Made by a program: the position numbers and the translations under genes. A stretch of 64,000 nucleotides of DNA from positions 103,372 through 167,371 of the forward strand of contig NZ_JAEDAL010000007.1 of NCBI RefSeq assembly GCF_016093295.1, written 5' to 3'. Positions within the stretch are counted from its first letter, which is position 1. Each line of letters starts with the position of its first letter. The notes below the pieces were generated by a model. It had not been told where the DNA came from. It saw nothing but the letters and a program-made list of their open reading frames with translations, and ran no database searches. Shown here piece by piece: positions 55,529 to 64,000 of this stretch. This DNA comes from Inhella gelatinilytica (GTDB taxonomy: Bacteria > Pseudomonadota > Gammaproteobacteria > Burkholderiales > Burkholderiaceae_C).

Positions 55529-56884
55529 TCAGAAATTCAGGCCGAAGAACGCCTCGAGCTTGTCGGCGATGTAGTCCAGCTGCGGCGTGTCCAAGCCCGG
55601 GAAGGTGCCGAGCCAGAAGGTTTGGTTCATCACCACGTCTGTATTAGCCAAGCTGGAGGCCACGCGGAAGTTACGGCCGGCCATGTAGGGCTGTTTGGTC
55701 AAGTTGCCCGCAAACAGCAATCGCGTCCCAATCTTGTTTTGTTCCAGATACTGGATCAAGTCCGTGCGGGCGACGCCGGCCGTTTCCTTCAGGATCAGCG
55801 GGAAGCCAAACCACGAGGGCTCTGCGTGGGGCGTGGCCTCGGGAAGGTGCAGAAACTCGGCACAGCTTTGCAGGCGGGCCTTCAGGTAATCGAAATTGGC
55901 GCGGCGTTTGGCGATGAAGGCCTCCACTTGCTCCATTTGGGCCAAGGCGCAAGCGGCCTGCATGTCGCTAATTTTCAGGTTGTAGCCCAAATGGCTGTAG
56001 GTGTACTTGTGGTCGTACCCGTCCGGCAGATCGCCGCCCAGCTCCTTCTTGGTCCAGCAAAAACGCTTGTTGCAGGTGTTGTCTTTACCGGGGGGGCAGT
56101 AGCAGTCCCGCCCCCAGTCGCGAAAGGACTCGGCGATGGACTTGAGTTCGTCGTCGTTGGTGAAGACGGCCCCGCCTTCCCCCATGGTGATGTGGTGGGC
56201 TGGATAAAAACTCAACGTGGCGATATCGCCGAACGTGCCCACCATTTGGCCTTTGTAGGTGGCGCCCAGCGCGTCACAGCAGTCCTCGACCAGCCACAAC
56301 TGGTACTTCTTGCACAGGGCCGTGACCACGTCCAGGTTGAACGGGTTCCCCAGGCTGTGGGCCAGCATGATGGCCTTGGTTTTGGGCGTGATGGCGGCCT
56401 CGATGAGGCTGGCATCGATGTTGTGAGTGGCCAGGTCCACGTCCACGAATACGGGCACGGCGCCGAATTGCAGGATCGGGTTAACCGTTGTGGGGAAGCC
56501 GGCCGCCACACCGATTACCTCGTCCCCGGGCTGAATGGCCCGGGCGCCAAGCTTGGGACTGGTGAGTGTGGAGAACGCCACCAAGTTGGCTGACGAACCG
56601 GAGTTCACCGTCAGGACGTGCTTGACACCCAGGAACTGAGCCAGTCGCAGCTCGAATCGCGCATTGAACCGCCCAGTAGTTAGCCAGCCGTCGAGGGCGG
56701 CGTCCACCATGTATTGGAGTTCCATCGTGCCGATCACCTTGCCCGACACGGGGACGGCCGATTCACCGGGGACGAAGGGCTTGGGTGCGTGGGCCAGTTC
56801 GGCGTACTGCTGCACCAGTTCGGCGATTTGCTGGCGCAAGGCGTCCTGGCGGGGCTGAAACTGAACGGGCGTGGAAGTCGTCAT
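55529..56884 (-). CDS. rfbH: CDP-4-dehydro-6-deoxyglucose 3-dehydratase (E1)
   Basis: A 451-residue PMP-dependent, [2Fe-2S]-containing enzyme that removes the 3-hydroxyl of CDP-4-keto-6-deoxyglucose. The ATG at 56884 overlaps the rfbG stop by ATGA and gives a start [13 protein letters not shown]; upstream codons are non-coding. The PLP lysine of ordinary aminotransferases is replaced by His in [16 protein letters not shown], the hallmark of E1. Cysteines in [17 protein letters not shown] supply the iron-sulfur cluster. It needs the E3 reductase, which is encoded at 58776-59780. Confidence 0.93.
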   Translation of the reverse strand: MTTSTPVQFQPRQDALRQQIAELVQQYAELAHAPKPFVPGESAVPVSGKVIGTMELQYMVDAALDGWLTTGRFNARFELRLAQFLGVKHVLTVNSGSSANLVAFSTLTSPKLGARAIQPGDEVIGVAAGFPTTVNPILQFGAVPVFVDVDLATHNIDASLIEAAITPKTKAIMLAHSLGNPFNLDVVTALCKKYQLWLVEDCCDALGATYKGQMVGTFGDIATLSFYPAHHITMGEGGAVFTNDDELKSIAESFRDWGRDCYCPPGKDNTCNKRFCWTKKELGGDLPDGYDHKYTYSHLGYNLKISDMQAACALAQMEQVEAFIAKRRANFDYLKARLQSCAEFLHLPEATPHAEPSWFGFPLILKETAGVARTDLIQYLEQNKIGTRLLFAGNLTKQPYMAGRNFRVASSLANTDVVMNQTFWLGTFPGLDTPQLDYIADKLEAFFGLNF

Positions 56885-57978
56885 GGTGAAGCTTGGTAGT
56901 CGTTGATTTGTTGCAGGCACAGGGCCCGCAGGTCCTGGCCTTGCAACCAGGCTTGGTGCCACTGGACGATGCGGGCGAGCGCTTCTTCCAATCCCCAGCG
57001 CGGCTGCCAACCGAGGTGCTGCCGGGCCTTGGAGATATCCAGTTTGAGGAAGTGGGCCTCGTGCGGATGATCGCCTGGCTGCAGGGTCCAGCGGGCTTGC
57101 CCGCCCCAGAGACCACACAGGCGCTCCACGATCCATTGCACGGGTCGGGCATCCTGGTCGCGGGGCCCAAAGTTCCAGGCTTGCGCGGTGGCTTGACCTT
57201 GCTCAATCAGGGCCTGAGCCAGCACCAAGTAGCCGCTGAGAGGTTCCAGCACATGCTGCCAGGGGCGGATAGCGTGGGGGTTGCGGATCAACACCGGGCG
57301 GTCCTCTTGCAATGCCTTGAGGATGTCGGGCACCAATCGGTCCGCCGCCCAATCCCCGCCGCCCACCACATTGCCCGCGCGGGCTGTGGCCAGCGCAATC
57401 CCAGCCCCGGCGAGGAACGAGCGGCGGTAGGCGCTGCTGACCAATTCGGCGCAGCCCTTGCTGTTGGAGTAGGGGTCATGGCCTCCCATGGGCTCTTCTT
57501 CCCGGTAGCCCCAGACCCATTCACGGTTCTCGTAGCACTTGTCCGTCGTGACATTGACGATGGCCCGCACGCTGGCGGTGCGTCGGGCGGCCTCCAGCAG
57601 ATGGACCGTCCCCATCACATTGGTGGCGTAGGTCTCCACGGGCTGGTCATACGAAAGCCGGACCAATGGTTGCGCCGCGAGGTGCAAGACGATCTCTGGC
57701 TGCACGGCCTCAAAACGGGCTTGCACTGCAGCCCCATCGCGGATGTCCACCCAGGCGCTGCTGGCCAGCCCTTCGGCGACGTGAGCGGTTTCAAACAGGC
57801 TGGGCGTGGTGGGCGGGGGGAGGGCCAAGCCATGAACCTTGGCGCCCAGGGCCTGCAACCACAGGCTGAGCCAACTGCCCTTAAAACCGCTGTGGCCGGT
57901 TAGGAGCACGACGCGACCGCGCCAAAACGCGGGGTCGACGCCCGCTGCCCCTGCGGAGGACGGCGCGATCAGTCCCAT
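56881..57978 (-). CDS. rfbG: CDP-glucose 4,6-dehydratase
   Basis: A 365-residue extended SDR enzyme that converts CDP-glucose to CDP-4-keto-6-deoxyglucose. The Rossmann start is [17 protein letters not shown], characteristic of this enzyme. [18 protein letters not shown] and [10 protein letters not shown] (catalytic Tyr-Lys) follow. [18 protein letters not shown] is another diagnostic stretch. It overlaps rfbF by 10 bp at its start and rfbH by 4 bp at its end. Confidence 0.95.
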   Translation of the reverse strand: MGLIAPSSAGAAGVDPAFWRGRVVLLTGHSGFKGSWLSLWLQALGAKVHGLALPPPTTPSLFETAHVAEGLASSAWVDIRDGAAVQARFEAVQPEIVLHLAAQPLVRLSYDQPVETYATNVMGTVHLLEAARRTASVRAIVNVTTDKCYENREWVWGYREEEPMGGHDPYSNSKGCAELVSSAYRRSFLAGAGIALATARAGNVVGGGDWAADRLVPDILKALQEDRPVLIRNPHAIRPWQHVLEPLSGYLVLAQALIEQGQATAQAWNFGPRDQDARPVQWIVERLCGLWGGQARWTLQPGDHPHEAHFLKLDISKARQHLGWQPRWGLEEALARIVQWHQAWLQGQDLRALCLQQINDYQASP

Positions 57979-58742
57979 TTTTTCCAGGGGGCTTTTCCGG
58001 AGGCCCAGAGGTCGTCGAGCAGGATTTTGTCGCGCAGCGTGTCCATGGGTTGCCAGAAACCATGGTGTTCGTACGCCATCAACTCACCCTGATTGGCCAG
58101 CGTGTCCAGGGGCTCACGCTCCCAAATCGTGCTGTCATCCTGACACAGTGAAAGGACTTTGGGATTGAGCACGAAAAAGCCGCCGTTGATCATGCCCCCT
58201 TCACCGAAAGGCTTTTCTTTGAAGCTCTTGACTCGGTTGCCGTCCAGATCCAGTGCTCCGAAACGGGCAGGAGGGTAGGTGGCCGTCAGCGTCGCCAGTC
58301 GACCGTGAGACTTGTGAAAGTCGATGCTGGCGGTGATGTCGACATCACTCACGCCATCGCCGTACGTCAGGCAGAAAGCCTCATCCAATTCCACATATTT
58401 AGCCACCCGCTTCAGACGGCCCCCTGTCATGGACGCATCTCCCGTATCGACCAGGGTCACATTCCAGGGTTCGGCCCGTTTGCTGTGCACTTCCATTCGG
58501 TTGGATCGCATGTCAAAGGTGATGTCGGACATGTGCAAGAAATAATTTGAAAAAAATTCTTTGATTACATAACCTTTGTATCCACAGCAAATCACAAAAT
58601 CATTTATTCCATGGTGGGAATAATGTTTTAGGATGTGCCAAAGAATCGGTTTTCCGCCAATCTCGACCATGGGCTTGGGTCGCGTGGCGGTTTCCTCGCT
58701 TAGGCGAGTCCCCAAACCACCAGCAAGAATGACAGCTTTCAT
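57969..58742 (-). CDS. rfbF: Glucose-1-phosphate cytidylyltransferase
   Basis: A 257-residue enzyme that makes CDP-glucose from CTP and glucose-1-phosphate, the entry to CDP-dideoxyhexoses. The signature [12 protein letters not shown] and [17 protein letters not shown] are at the N-terminus. [30 protein letters not shown] and [12 protein letters not shown] follow, all typical. The part of the gene at about 58540-58640 is markedly AT-rich compared with the window. It leads the tight rfbF-rfbG-rfbH set and lies 33 bp after the E3 reductase gene. Confidence 0.95.
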   Translation of the reverse strand: MKAVILAGGLGTRLSEETATRPKPMVEIGGKPILWHILKHYSHHGINDFVICCGYKGYVIKEFFSNYFLHMSDITFDMRSNRMEVHSKRAEPWNVTLVDTGDASMTGGRLKRVAKYVELDEAFCLTYGDGVSDVDITASIDFHKSHGRLATLTATYPPARFGALDLDGNRVKSFKEKPFGEGGMINGGFFVLNPKVLSLCQDDSTIWEREPLDTLANQGELMAYEHHGFWQPMDTLRDKILLDDLWASGKAPWKKWD

Positions 58743-58775
58743 ATGTGATCCCTTGAAAATAGCGGATGCTGCAGA

Positions 58776-59780
58776 TTAAGCCGCGACAAACGCATCAGAC
58801 AAAAAATGCTTTCTGGGTAAACCCGCCTGCTCCAGGAGGCACTGAGCACTGGTGATCATCGCATCGGATCCACAGGCATAGACCCAGGTGTTCCCCAGGT
58901 CCTTTATTTTCTGCTTCACGATGTCTTGCACATAGCCCCGCGCCCCGGTCCAGTCGGCATGGGGGCGTGAAAGGGTTGGAATGAAGTTCACGGGCGGGGA
59001 ACCCGGACCCAAACGCGGTGGAGCCAAATAAAAATCGGCGGGTTGACGCCCACCCCAAATCAAATGAATCGAAGAGGGTTGCTCGGAGGCAGGTCGCGTT
59101 GCCAGTTCTTGCAGCAATGCCTGAATGGGCGCATACCCCGTCCCGGTGGCCATGCAGATCAGTCGAGCGCCGCCAACCGGGCGCAGAAAAAAACTGCCAC
59201 GTGGCCCTTCGAATCGAAGCAATTCTCCAGGTTTGGCTTTTTCGAACCAGTACTCACTCATGGCTCCAGCTGGGATTCGCTTAATATGGAATTCCAGTTT
59301 TCCGTCGGATGCCGGTGCGTTGGCAATGGAATAGGGGCGTTTAATATTTCCGGGGCCGACAATGTTGACATATTGCCCGGCGAGGTAGCGAAATCCGTGC
59401 TGAGGGGGGAGGCGCAAACGCACCCGCAAGACGGACTCACTCAGGTGCTCCAAGGTGTCGATGCGGGCGGGAACCGTCATCAGTTTGAGCGCTGCGAGCT
59501 CCCCCAAGTCCTCAATGTCCAAACTGACATCTGAGCTTGCCGAGGACGTGCAAGTAAGCACCCAGCCTTCAGCCTGCTCGTCTAATGTGAGGCTGGGGCT
59601 GGCGGCCAGGGGACTCACGGTGCCCGACAGGAGGCGCGCCTTGCAACTGCCGCATCGACCTGTGCGGCAACTGTGTTCGAGTATCAGACCCGCTTGGGCA
59701 GCGCTGTCCAGCAAACTCTGACCTGGAACCGAGGGGCACTGGTGCCCATTGGCGAGATGGATTTGGTGCGGGATGGACAA
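58776..59780 (-). CDS. CDP-6-deoxy-L-threo-D-glycero-4-hexulose-3-dehydrase reductase (E3), AscD/RfbI-like
   Basis: A 334-residue flavin reductase. It has an N-terminal plant-type [2Fe-2S] ferredoxin domain (cluster cysteines in HSCRTGRCGSCKARL and VLTC), an FAD-binding barrel (YLAGQYVNI and RPYSIANAP), and an NAD-binding domain (MATGTGYAPIQALLQ and CGSDAMI). It supplies electrons from NADH to RfbH (E1) for C-3 deoxygenation. Position before rfbF/G/H supports this role. A phenol- or methane-hydroxylase reductase has the same layout, so function rests partly on context. Confidence 0.9.
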   Translation of the reverse strand: MSIPHQIHLANGHQCPSVPGQSLLDSAAQAGLILEHSCRTGRCGSCKARLLSGTVSPLAASPSLTLDEQAEGWVLTCTSSASSDVSLDIEDLGELAALKLMTVPARIDTLEHLSESVLRVRLRLPPQHGFRYLAGQYVNIVGPGNIKRPYSIANAPASDGKLEFHIKRIPAGAMSEYWFEKAKPGELLRFEGPRGSFFLRPVGGARLICMATGTGYAPIQALLQELATRPASEQPSSIHLIWGGRQPADFYLAPPRLGPGSPPVNFIPTLSRPHADWTGARGYVQDIVKQKIKDLGNTWVYACGSDAMITSAQCLLEQAGLPRKHFLSDAFVAA

Positions 59781-59923
59781 AGGCGCTCCGGTAGCGTGAG
59801 GCCACGCGAGAGCTCATCCTAACCACAGCCCTGCGAGGCAAATCGCGTAACAGGCTTTGAAATACCGGAGTCTTCGGATGCTGGCGTTCAAATCGCTGCT
59901 CCAGGCTGCCTCCGCAACGAGCG

Positions 59924-60796
59924 TCAATTCGCTCGGAATCGGTATTGCGTCGCTTCCACAAATTCAAGGAGGCGCATTTTGAAAGAAGCTTGGTGATAAC
60001 GGATTCGCTCCATCGTTTCTTGGCGCGTCCGTTCCGCCCGATCCAGCTCATAGTCTGAGTCGCCAAAAGCAAAACCGCCGGTTCCTTGCTCCATGGCTTC
60101 CATGTCCGCTCGGGTCCACGTCCAGTCGTGGTAACTCAGGTGTTTCAACACCACCGTTGCACCACACAGCACGGCTTCCAAATTGGTGGCGCTGACGGCG
60201 TCATAGGAATACAGGCGTGAGGTCCTGCGCAGGTGAAACGCCAATTCGGGCCGCGTGGGCGGCCAGCTGTAGGTGATGGGGATGCATCCCTCGTGCGTAT
60301 CCTTCAGAAAGCGCGCGCCCTTGCCGAGCCAGAGCATGTTCTGGGGGCGCTCAACCACGTTGTTGGCGTTAAACAGCGCCAAGTCGATGGGGAGCAGGTA
60401 CAGCACCGCATGACGCCCCGCGCGCTGTGCGGGAAAGGCCTTGGAGTAGTACACCCGGAACTCCTCCGGGTTGTCCGTCTCGCGGGGCATTTCTTTGCCC
60501 AAAACGTAGCGCACGACGTGTTTGGCGCCGAAGGGATTTCCCGGAAAACCATCGGTGCAGATCACGATGGCCTCGTCCTGTAGCCGTGGCCACGCTCGCT
60601 CAAAAATTGGGTTGATGCAGGGGGTGTTGAGTGCGGGGTTGAGCATTTCCGCTGGGCTGGGCGACAGGTTGCTGGTGATTAACAACTTTGCATCCAACCC
60701 CAGCGCATTGAGTTCATGGCATAGCGTGTGCATCACTCGAACACCAGCACTGACGCAGTAGGAGGGAGTGACGATGACGTAAGGGCGGGTTTTCAT
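59924..60796 (-). CDS. Putative glycosyltransferase of the polysaccharide block
   Basis: A 290-residue protein. The N-terminus VIVTPSYCVSAGVRVMHTLCHEL looks like the first Rossmann strand and helix of a GT-B glycosyltransferase, and TNLEAVLCGATVVLKHL near residue 205 resembles the donor-binding 'E-A-x-x-x-G-x-P-V' region with changes. No full family signature is seen and the protein is short for GT-B. It ends near an AT-rich gap of 143 bp before the E3 gene. I would treat it as a glycosyltransferase candidate, not a firm assignment. Confidence 0.6.
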   Translation of the reverse strand: MKTRPYVIVTPSYCVSAGVRVMHTLCHELNALGLDAKLLITSNLSPSPAEMLNPALNTPCINPIFERAWPRLQDEAIVICTDGFPGNPFGAKHVVRYVLGKEMPRETDNPEEFRVYYSKAFPAQRAGRHAVLYLLPIDLALFNANNVVERPQNMLWLGKGARFLKDTHEGCIPITYSWPPTRPELAFHLRRTSRLYSYDAVSATNLEAVLCGATVVLKHLSYHDWTWTRADMEAMEQGTGGFAFGDSDYELDRAERTRQETMERIRYHQASFKMRLLEFVEATQYRFRAN

Positions 60797-60811
60797 CTGG
60801 CGGCTTGAAAT

Positions 60812-61735
60812 TTAGGCTTGCAGCAACCAACGAAACGCGGTCCGGAACTGGTGCAGCATCTCTTCGATGTCGTAGTCCCCTGCCTGCAGGTCCGCATGCT
60901 GGGCGGTGAGGTAGGGGACCAAGATTCCCAGCTTGTGTGCCAGCATGACGCGGAACTCAGCGGGGTCCACGATATATCGCCCATGCTTGTGCCCATCCAT
61001 CAATAGCTGCAACCACTCCATGTTGGCCTTGATGGCGGTCGTCTTTTTACGTTGATCCTGTCCGCCGTGAATTCGGAAGGAGCTCAGTGGCTCGGAGATG
61101 TACACGCAATGGCGACCGTGCATCAACTCCATCCAGGTCGACAGGTCGGTCATGATTTCGTACTGACGTCCACAAAACCGCCCAAAGCCCGCACCCAGAT
61201 CCGAGCGGCGGTACATGGCGGTGGTGGGTTCTCCGATGAGGTTCATGCCATGTCGAAGGATGAAGTCCCCCATTGACTGGCCGATGACCACCATGTCGCG
61301 ATCGAACAAGCGGGTGGTGCCCGGTAGGGGTGGCAATTCGTTGCCAGCCGCATCGATCAGCTGTCGAAATGAGGTGACGAGCCCCACCGTCGGAAAGGTT
61401 TCGAAGTAGCGGACCATGCGCTCCACCTTGGTGGGGTGGAACAGGTCATCATCCATCAGGAAGTTGACATAGGTGCCGCGCGCCTGCCGTAGCGCGTTGC
61501 TCCAGTTCTCCCAAGCACCGCCGCCCTCCTGTACGTGGTATTCCACGCGAGGGTCTGCCGCGAGTTGGTCTCGAATGGAGTTGAGGCTACTGTCATCCCC
61601 GCTGTTGTCGCTGATGACAATTTGCAAATGGACATGGGTTTGGCGACGGGCACTCTCCAACGCCAACGGCAGATAGTCCGGCCGCTTGTGGGTTGGGATC
61701 AAGATGCTGACCAAGGGTTCTTCTACACCATCCAT
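60812..61735 (-). CDS. Family 2 glycosyltransferase
   Basis: A 307-residue GT-A enzyme. The ATG at 61735 starts MDGVEEPLVSILIPTHKRPD, the standard GT2 beginning; codons upstream look non-coding. The nucleotide-binding Asp is in IVISDNSGDD, the DxD-type metal motif is FLMDDDLFHP at about residue 100, and a likely catalytic region is near ELMHGRHCVYISEPLSSFRIHGG. It lacks transmembrane helices, so it is a cytoplasmic enzyme that adds a sugar to a lipid-linked glycan. It is the first gene of the block in transcription order within this window. Confidence 0.87.
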   Translation of the reverse strand: MDGVEEPLVSILIPTHKRPDYLPLALESARRQTHVHLQIVISDNSGDDSSLNSIRDQLAADPRVEYHVQEGGGAWENWSNALRQARGTYVNFLMDDDLFHPTKVERMVRYFETFPTVGLVTSFRQLIDAAGNELPPLPGTTRLFDRDMVVIGQSMGDFILRHGMNLIGEPTTAMYRRSDLGAGFGRFCGRQYEIMTDLSTWMELMHGRHCVYISEPLSSFRIHGGQDQRKKTTAIKANMEWLQLLMDGHKHGRYIVDPAEFRVMLAHKLGILVPYLTAQHADLQAGDYDIEEMLHQFRTAFRWLLQA

Positions 61736-61846
61736 GCTGACTGGGTACCCCAATGATGACCTTCTGGAGCATAGTGAGGTGCAAAGGCCCCTAGTCCACT
61801 GATTTGCACGGGGTCCCATCCCCAGTTCAGCGTCAGACAAAAGAAA

Positions 61847-61870
61847 AGGGAGCGTGTGAACACGCTCCCT
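61847..61870 (-). terminator. Rho-independent terminator of the octapeptide-repeat gene
   Basis: Perfect 11-bp arms AGGGAGCGTGT/ACACGCTCCCT with a two-base loop. On the minus strand they are followed by TTTCTTTTGTCTG. The hairpin lies 41 bp beyond the stop of the repeat-protein gene and separates it from the glycan block. Confidence 0.88.
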
Positions 61871-61911
61871 CTGGGGCCTGATCAAGGGGCGGTCAGCCCC
61901 AATACTGTCCT

Positions 61912-64000
61912 TTAGAACAGCGGCAGGATCACACTCGGATCTTCATCGTCCTGTCTTGGATGACGCCAGCCATGGTGCGGAGGCGGTGCGCTTGGCGGCT
62001 CCATCGCTGCGGTGGCTGGAGTGCCGTCGGTCCGCTCGGGCAAGGGCAGCGGCTTTTCAGCCGGTGCGACAAGCTCTTCGGCTGTGGGCAGCGCAGCATC
62101 CTTGGCAAACCAGACGTCGGTCATGGCTGAGGTTTCACCGTTGGCCTTGGTGAAACTGGAGACCAGGCCCAACAGGTTGCCGTTGTCGACTTCTGTGCCC
62201 TTGGTCGCCCCGAGGCTCATGCTCGTGATGCCCAGTTCGGTCAGCGACTTCAACTCACCCGCGTCCGTTACCCCGTCGCGGTCCGCATCCACCCACACCT
62301 GCAGCTTGCTGAAGTTGGTGTCTGAGGCGTCGATACGGCCATCGTGGTTGCTATCTTCCGCTGACAGGGCCACAAAGCCATCTGCTGCGCGCGAGCCATC
62401 TGCCAAGCGAGTGCCTGAGCCAAAGAGCTCTCGGCCATCGTTGATTTGCCCGTCTCCGTTGCGGTCCATGACCAAGAAGCCGTCCTGCCCGGCAACCCAA
62501 CCGTAACGAGCGGCTTGCCCGTCCCCGTTCAGGTCGAAGTTCACGCCTTCTGCAGCATTCAAGGTCTGGATGCCATTGCCATCCAAGTCAAGCACGATCG
62601 GCGTCGCCAGGAACATAGCGTTGACCTGGGCCGTATTCAGTGCTGCCACAGCATCGGTGGTGAACGCCGTGACCTGCGCCATGTCCATCGAGGCGAGGTC
62701 AGAGGTGTCGAAACCCACCACCTGAGCTGACGTGAGGCTCGCAATCTGATCGGTGCTCAATCCATCGATTTGGAGAGAGTTGAGTGCGCCCAAATTGCTA
62801 GACCCCAAACCTGCCAACGCGTCGGTCGCGATCGCGTTGATCTGCGCAGAACTAAAGCCTGCCATTTGAAGGGTCGTCAGTGCGGCGAAGTCTTCGCTGG
62901 TGATGGCGGCGATGCCATCCGTTCCCAGCGCCGTGATTTGCGTACTGGCTAAGCTGGCCCATTGTGTGGAATCCAGACCAACCAATTGCTCTGTACCCAT
63001 CGCGGCGATCTGTGCAGTCGTAAAGGCACGCAGATCGGACGAGCTGAAGGCGACAAAGTCATCCGACTCGAGTCCCAAAACTTGTACGGTTGTGAGGCTG
63101 GCGATCTGATCGGTTGCCAAGCCTGCCAACTGATCCGTCGAGAGTGCTGCAACATCTGCCGAGTCCAGGCCTCGCAATTGATTGGTCGTCAGTTGGCCCA
63201 TCTGGACCGAACTGATACCCGCCAACTGGTCGGTGCCCAATGCCCCCAACTGACTGGAGGTGAAGGAGCGCAACTCGGTCGAGCTGAAGGCTGCGAAGTC
63301 TTCGGATGCCAAGCCCACAACTTGCGCCGTGGTCAAGCTGGCGATTTGAGCCGACGTCAAACCGTCTAGCTGGTCGGACGTCAGCGCGCTGACATCGTCC
63401 GAATCCAAGCCCTTCAGTTGCAGCGTACTCAGTTTGGACAAGTCCGCTGACTCCAGACCGGCCAATTGCACGGTATCCAATGCTTGCAACTGCGCCGAGG
63501 TGAAGCCCCCGAACTGAACCGACGTCATCGCGGCAAGATCATCACTCTCTAGGGCCGCGACTCCGGCCGTGCCGAGGGCTGTGACCTGTAGGCTCGTCAG
63601 CATCGCCCATTGGTCGGAATTGAGCCCCGTCAACTGTTCCGTCCCGAGTGCGGCGACTTGCGCCGTGGTGAATGCGCGCAGGTCGCTGGAGTCGAACGAG
63701 CTGAGGTCGTCGGACTCTAGCCCCTTAACTTGAGTCGTGGTCAGACTGGCGAACTGAGCCGTGTTGAAGCCGGCCAACTGATCGGTTGTCAGTGCTGCGA
63801 TGTCCGCGGAATCCAAGCCGCGCAATTGCGTGGTCAATAGGTCACCGAACTGATCCGAGGTCAAGCCGGCCAACTGATCCGTCCCGAGCGCTGCCAGATG
63901 GCTGGAAGTGAAGGACTGCAGTTCCTTCGAACCGAAGGCACCAAAGTCCTCGGATGCCAGACCCACTACTTGGGCCGTTGACAAGCTCGCAATCTGGCTG
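61912..64000 (-). CDS. Giant octapeptide-repeat protein with EF-hand-like calcium loops (5' end outside window)
   Basis: About 696 residues are visible and the frame stays open to the window edge, so the N-terminus is missing. The first 455 or so residues are a strictly phased 8-residue repeat of the form (S/T)-(T/S)-x-(Q/D)-(L/V/I/F)-x-(G/A)-(L/F), about 57 copies without a break. A longer unit of 216 residues (27 octads) recurs. Residues about 463-600 contain Ca-binding loops like DLDGNGIQTL, DLNGDGQ, DRNGDGQIND, DSNHDGRID and DADRDGVTD. The end is Pro-rich. It is likely a secreted or surface structural protein. Such repeats are seen in uncharacterised large proteobacterial proteins. Confidence 0.8.
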   Translation of the reverse strand, partial: SQIASLSTAQVVGLASEDFGAFGSKELQSFTSSHLAALGTDQLAGLTSDQFGDLLTTQLRGLDSADIAALTTDQLAGFNTAQFASLTTTQVKGLESDDLSSFDSSDLRAFTTAQVAALGTEQLTGLNSDQWAMLTSLQVTALGTAGVAALESDDLAAMTSVQFGGFTSAQLQALDTVQLAGLESADLSKLSTLQLKGLDSDDVSALTSDQLDGLTSAQIASLTTAQVVGLASEDFAAFSSTELRSFTSSQLGALGTDQLAGISSVQMGQLTTNQLRGLDSADVAALSTDQLAGLATDQIASLTTVQVLGLESDDFVAFSSSDLRAFTTAQIAAMGTEQLVGLDSTQWASLASTQITALGTDGIAAITSEDFAALTTLQMAGFSSAQINAIATDALAGLGSSNLGALNSLQIDGLSTDQIASLTSAQVVGFDTSDLASMDMAQVTAFTTDAVAALNTAQVNAMFLATPIVLDLDGNGIQTLNAAEGVNFDLNGDGQAARYGWVAGQDGFLVMDRNGDGQINDGRELFGSGTRLADGSRAADGFVALSAEDSNHDGRIDASDTNFSKLQVWVDADRDGVTDAGELKSLTELGITSMSLGATKGTEVDNGNLLGLVSSFTKANGETSAMTDVWFAKDAALPTAEELVAPAEKPLPLPERTDGTPATAAMEPPSAPPPHHGWRHPRQDDEDPSVILPLF

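Noticed and set aside
61912..64000. Repeated DNA at the window end that could resemble a CRISPR or satellite array
   Set aside because: The periodicity is 24 bp with strong sequence variation, no identical repeats with unique spacers, and an unbroken reading frame. It is a protein repeat.

Overview
The window comes from a high-GC Gram-negative bacterium. Gene content (glycine-riboswitch gcvTHP, kbl/tdh, RND pumps, MipA and YHYH proteins, GGGG-type lipoprotein signals) fits a betaproteobacterium of the order Burkholderiales. That placement is an inference from gene style, not from a marker gene. No rRNA, tRNA, CRISPR array or insertion sequence was recognised.

Layout. 216-4631: RND efflux adaptor and pump. 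4585-10228: FAD-linked oxidase, DUF2069 and YihY membrane proteins, secreted endonuclease/phosphatase-fold protein, GntR/FCD regulator, cytochrome c. 10251-25335: an accessory-looking block of exported proteins. It holds four tandem paralogous metallophosphoesterases, two small proteins, two related 'FCPERH' exported proteins, a PEBP-YHYH lipoprotein, an exported 190-residue protein and an OmpR-type two-component system. 25393-32846: XRE-cupin regulator diverging from kbl-tdh (threonine to glycine), a MipA-like porin, alpha/beta hydrolase, O-acetylhomoserine sulfhydrylase family enzyme, CBS protein and chorismate synthase. 32982-40866: second RND pair, a membrane serine/threonine kinase and a two-receiver protein with a degenerate kinase core. 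40934-48338: gcvT-gcvH-gcvP-sdaA behind a tandem glycine riboswitch, plus an RlmN-like methyltransferase. 48371-61735: a one-directional surface-polysaccharide block, centred on CDP-3,6-dideoxyhexose synthesis (RfbF, RfbG, RfbH, AscD-like reductase), with a TPP enzyme, an altronate-dehydratase-like protein, a mannitol-phosphate-dehydrogenase-like protein, a phosphatase, a divergent nucleotidyltransferase and two glycosyltransferases. 61912-64000: the C-terminal part of a giant octapeptide-repeat protein with EF-hand-like calcium loops, cut by the window edge.

The most notable system is 10251-25385. A 16-bp palindrome, ATGAC-N6-GTCAT, occurs six times (one copy has a single mismatch), once in front of each transcription unit of the block including the two-component operon. 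In all six cases a hexamer in the -10 position lies exactly 21 bp downstream, and in four it is a reasonable -10 match (TAGCAT, TAGCAT, TAGATT, TGCAAT). This would centre the palindrome near -41.5, the classical class II activator position. I infer that the response regulator activates its own operon and a local regulon of secreted phosphoesterases and uncharacterised exported proteins. The signal and physiological role are unknown.

In the metabolic part, threonine is converted to glycine (Tdh, Kbl), glycine is cleaved by the GcvTHP system under riboswitch control, and serine is deaminated by SdaA from the same apparent operon.
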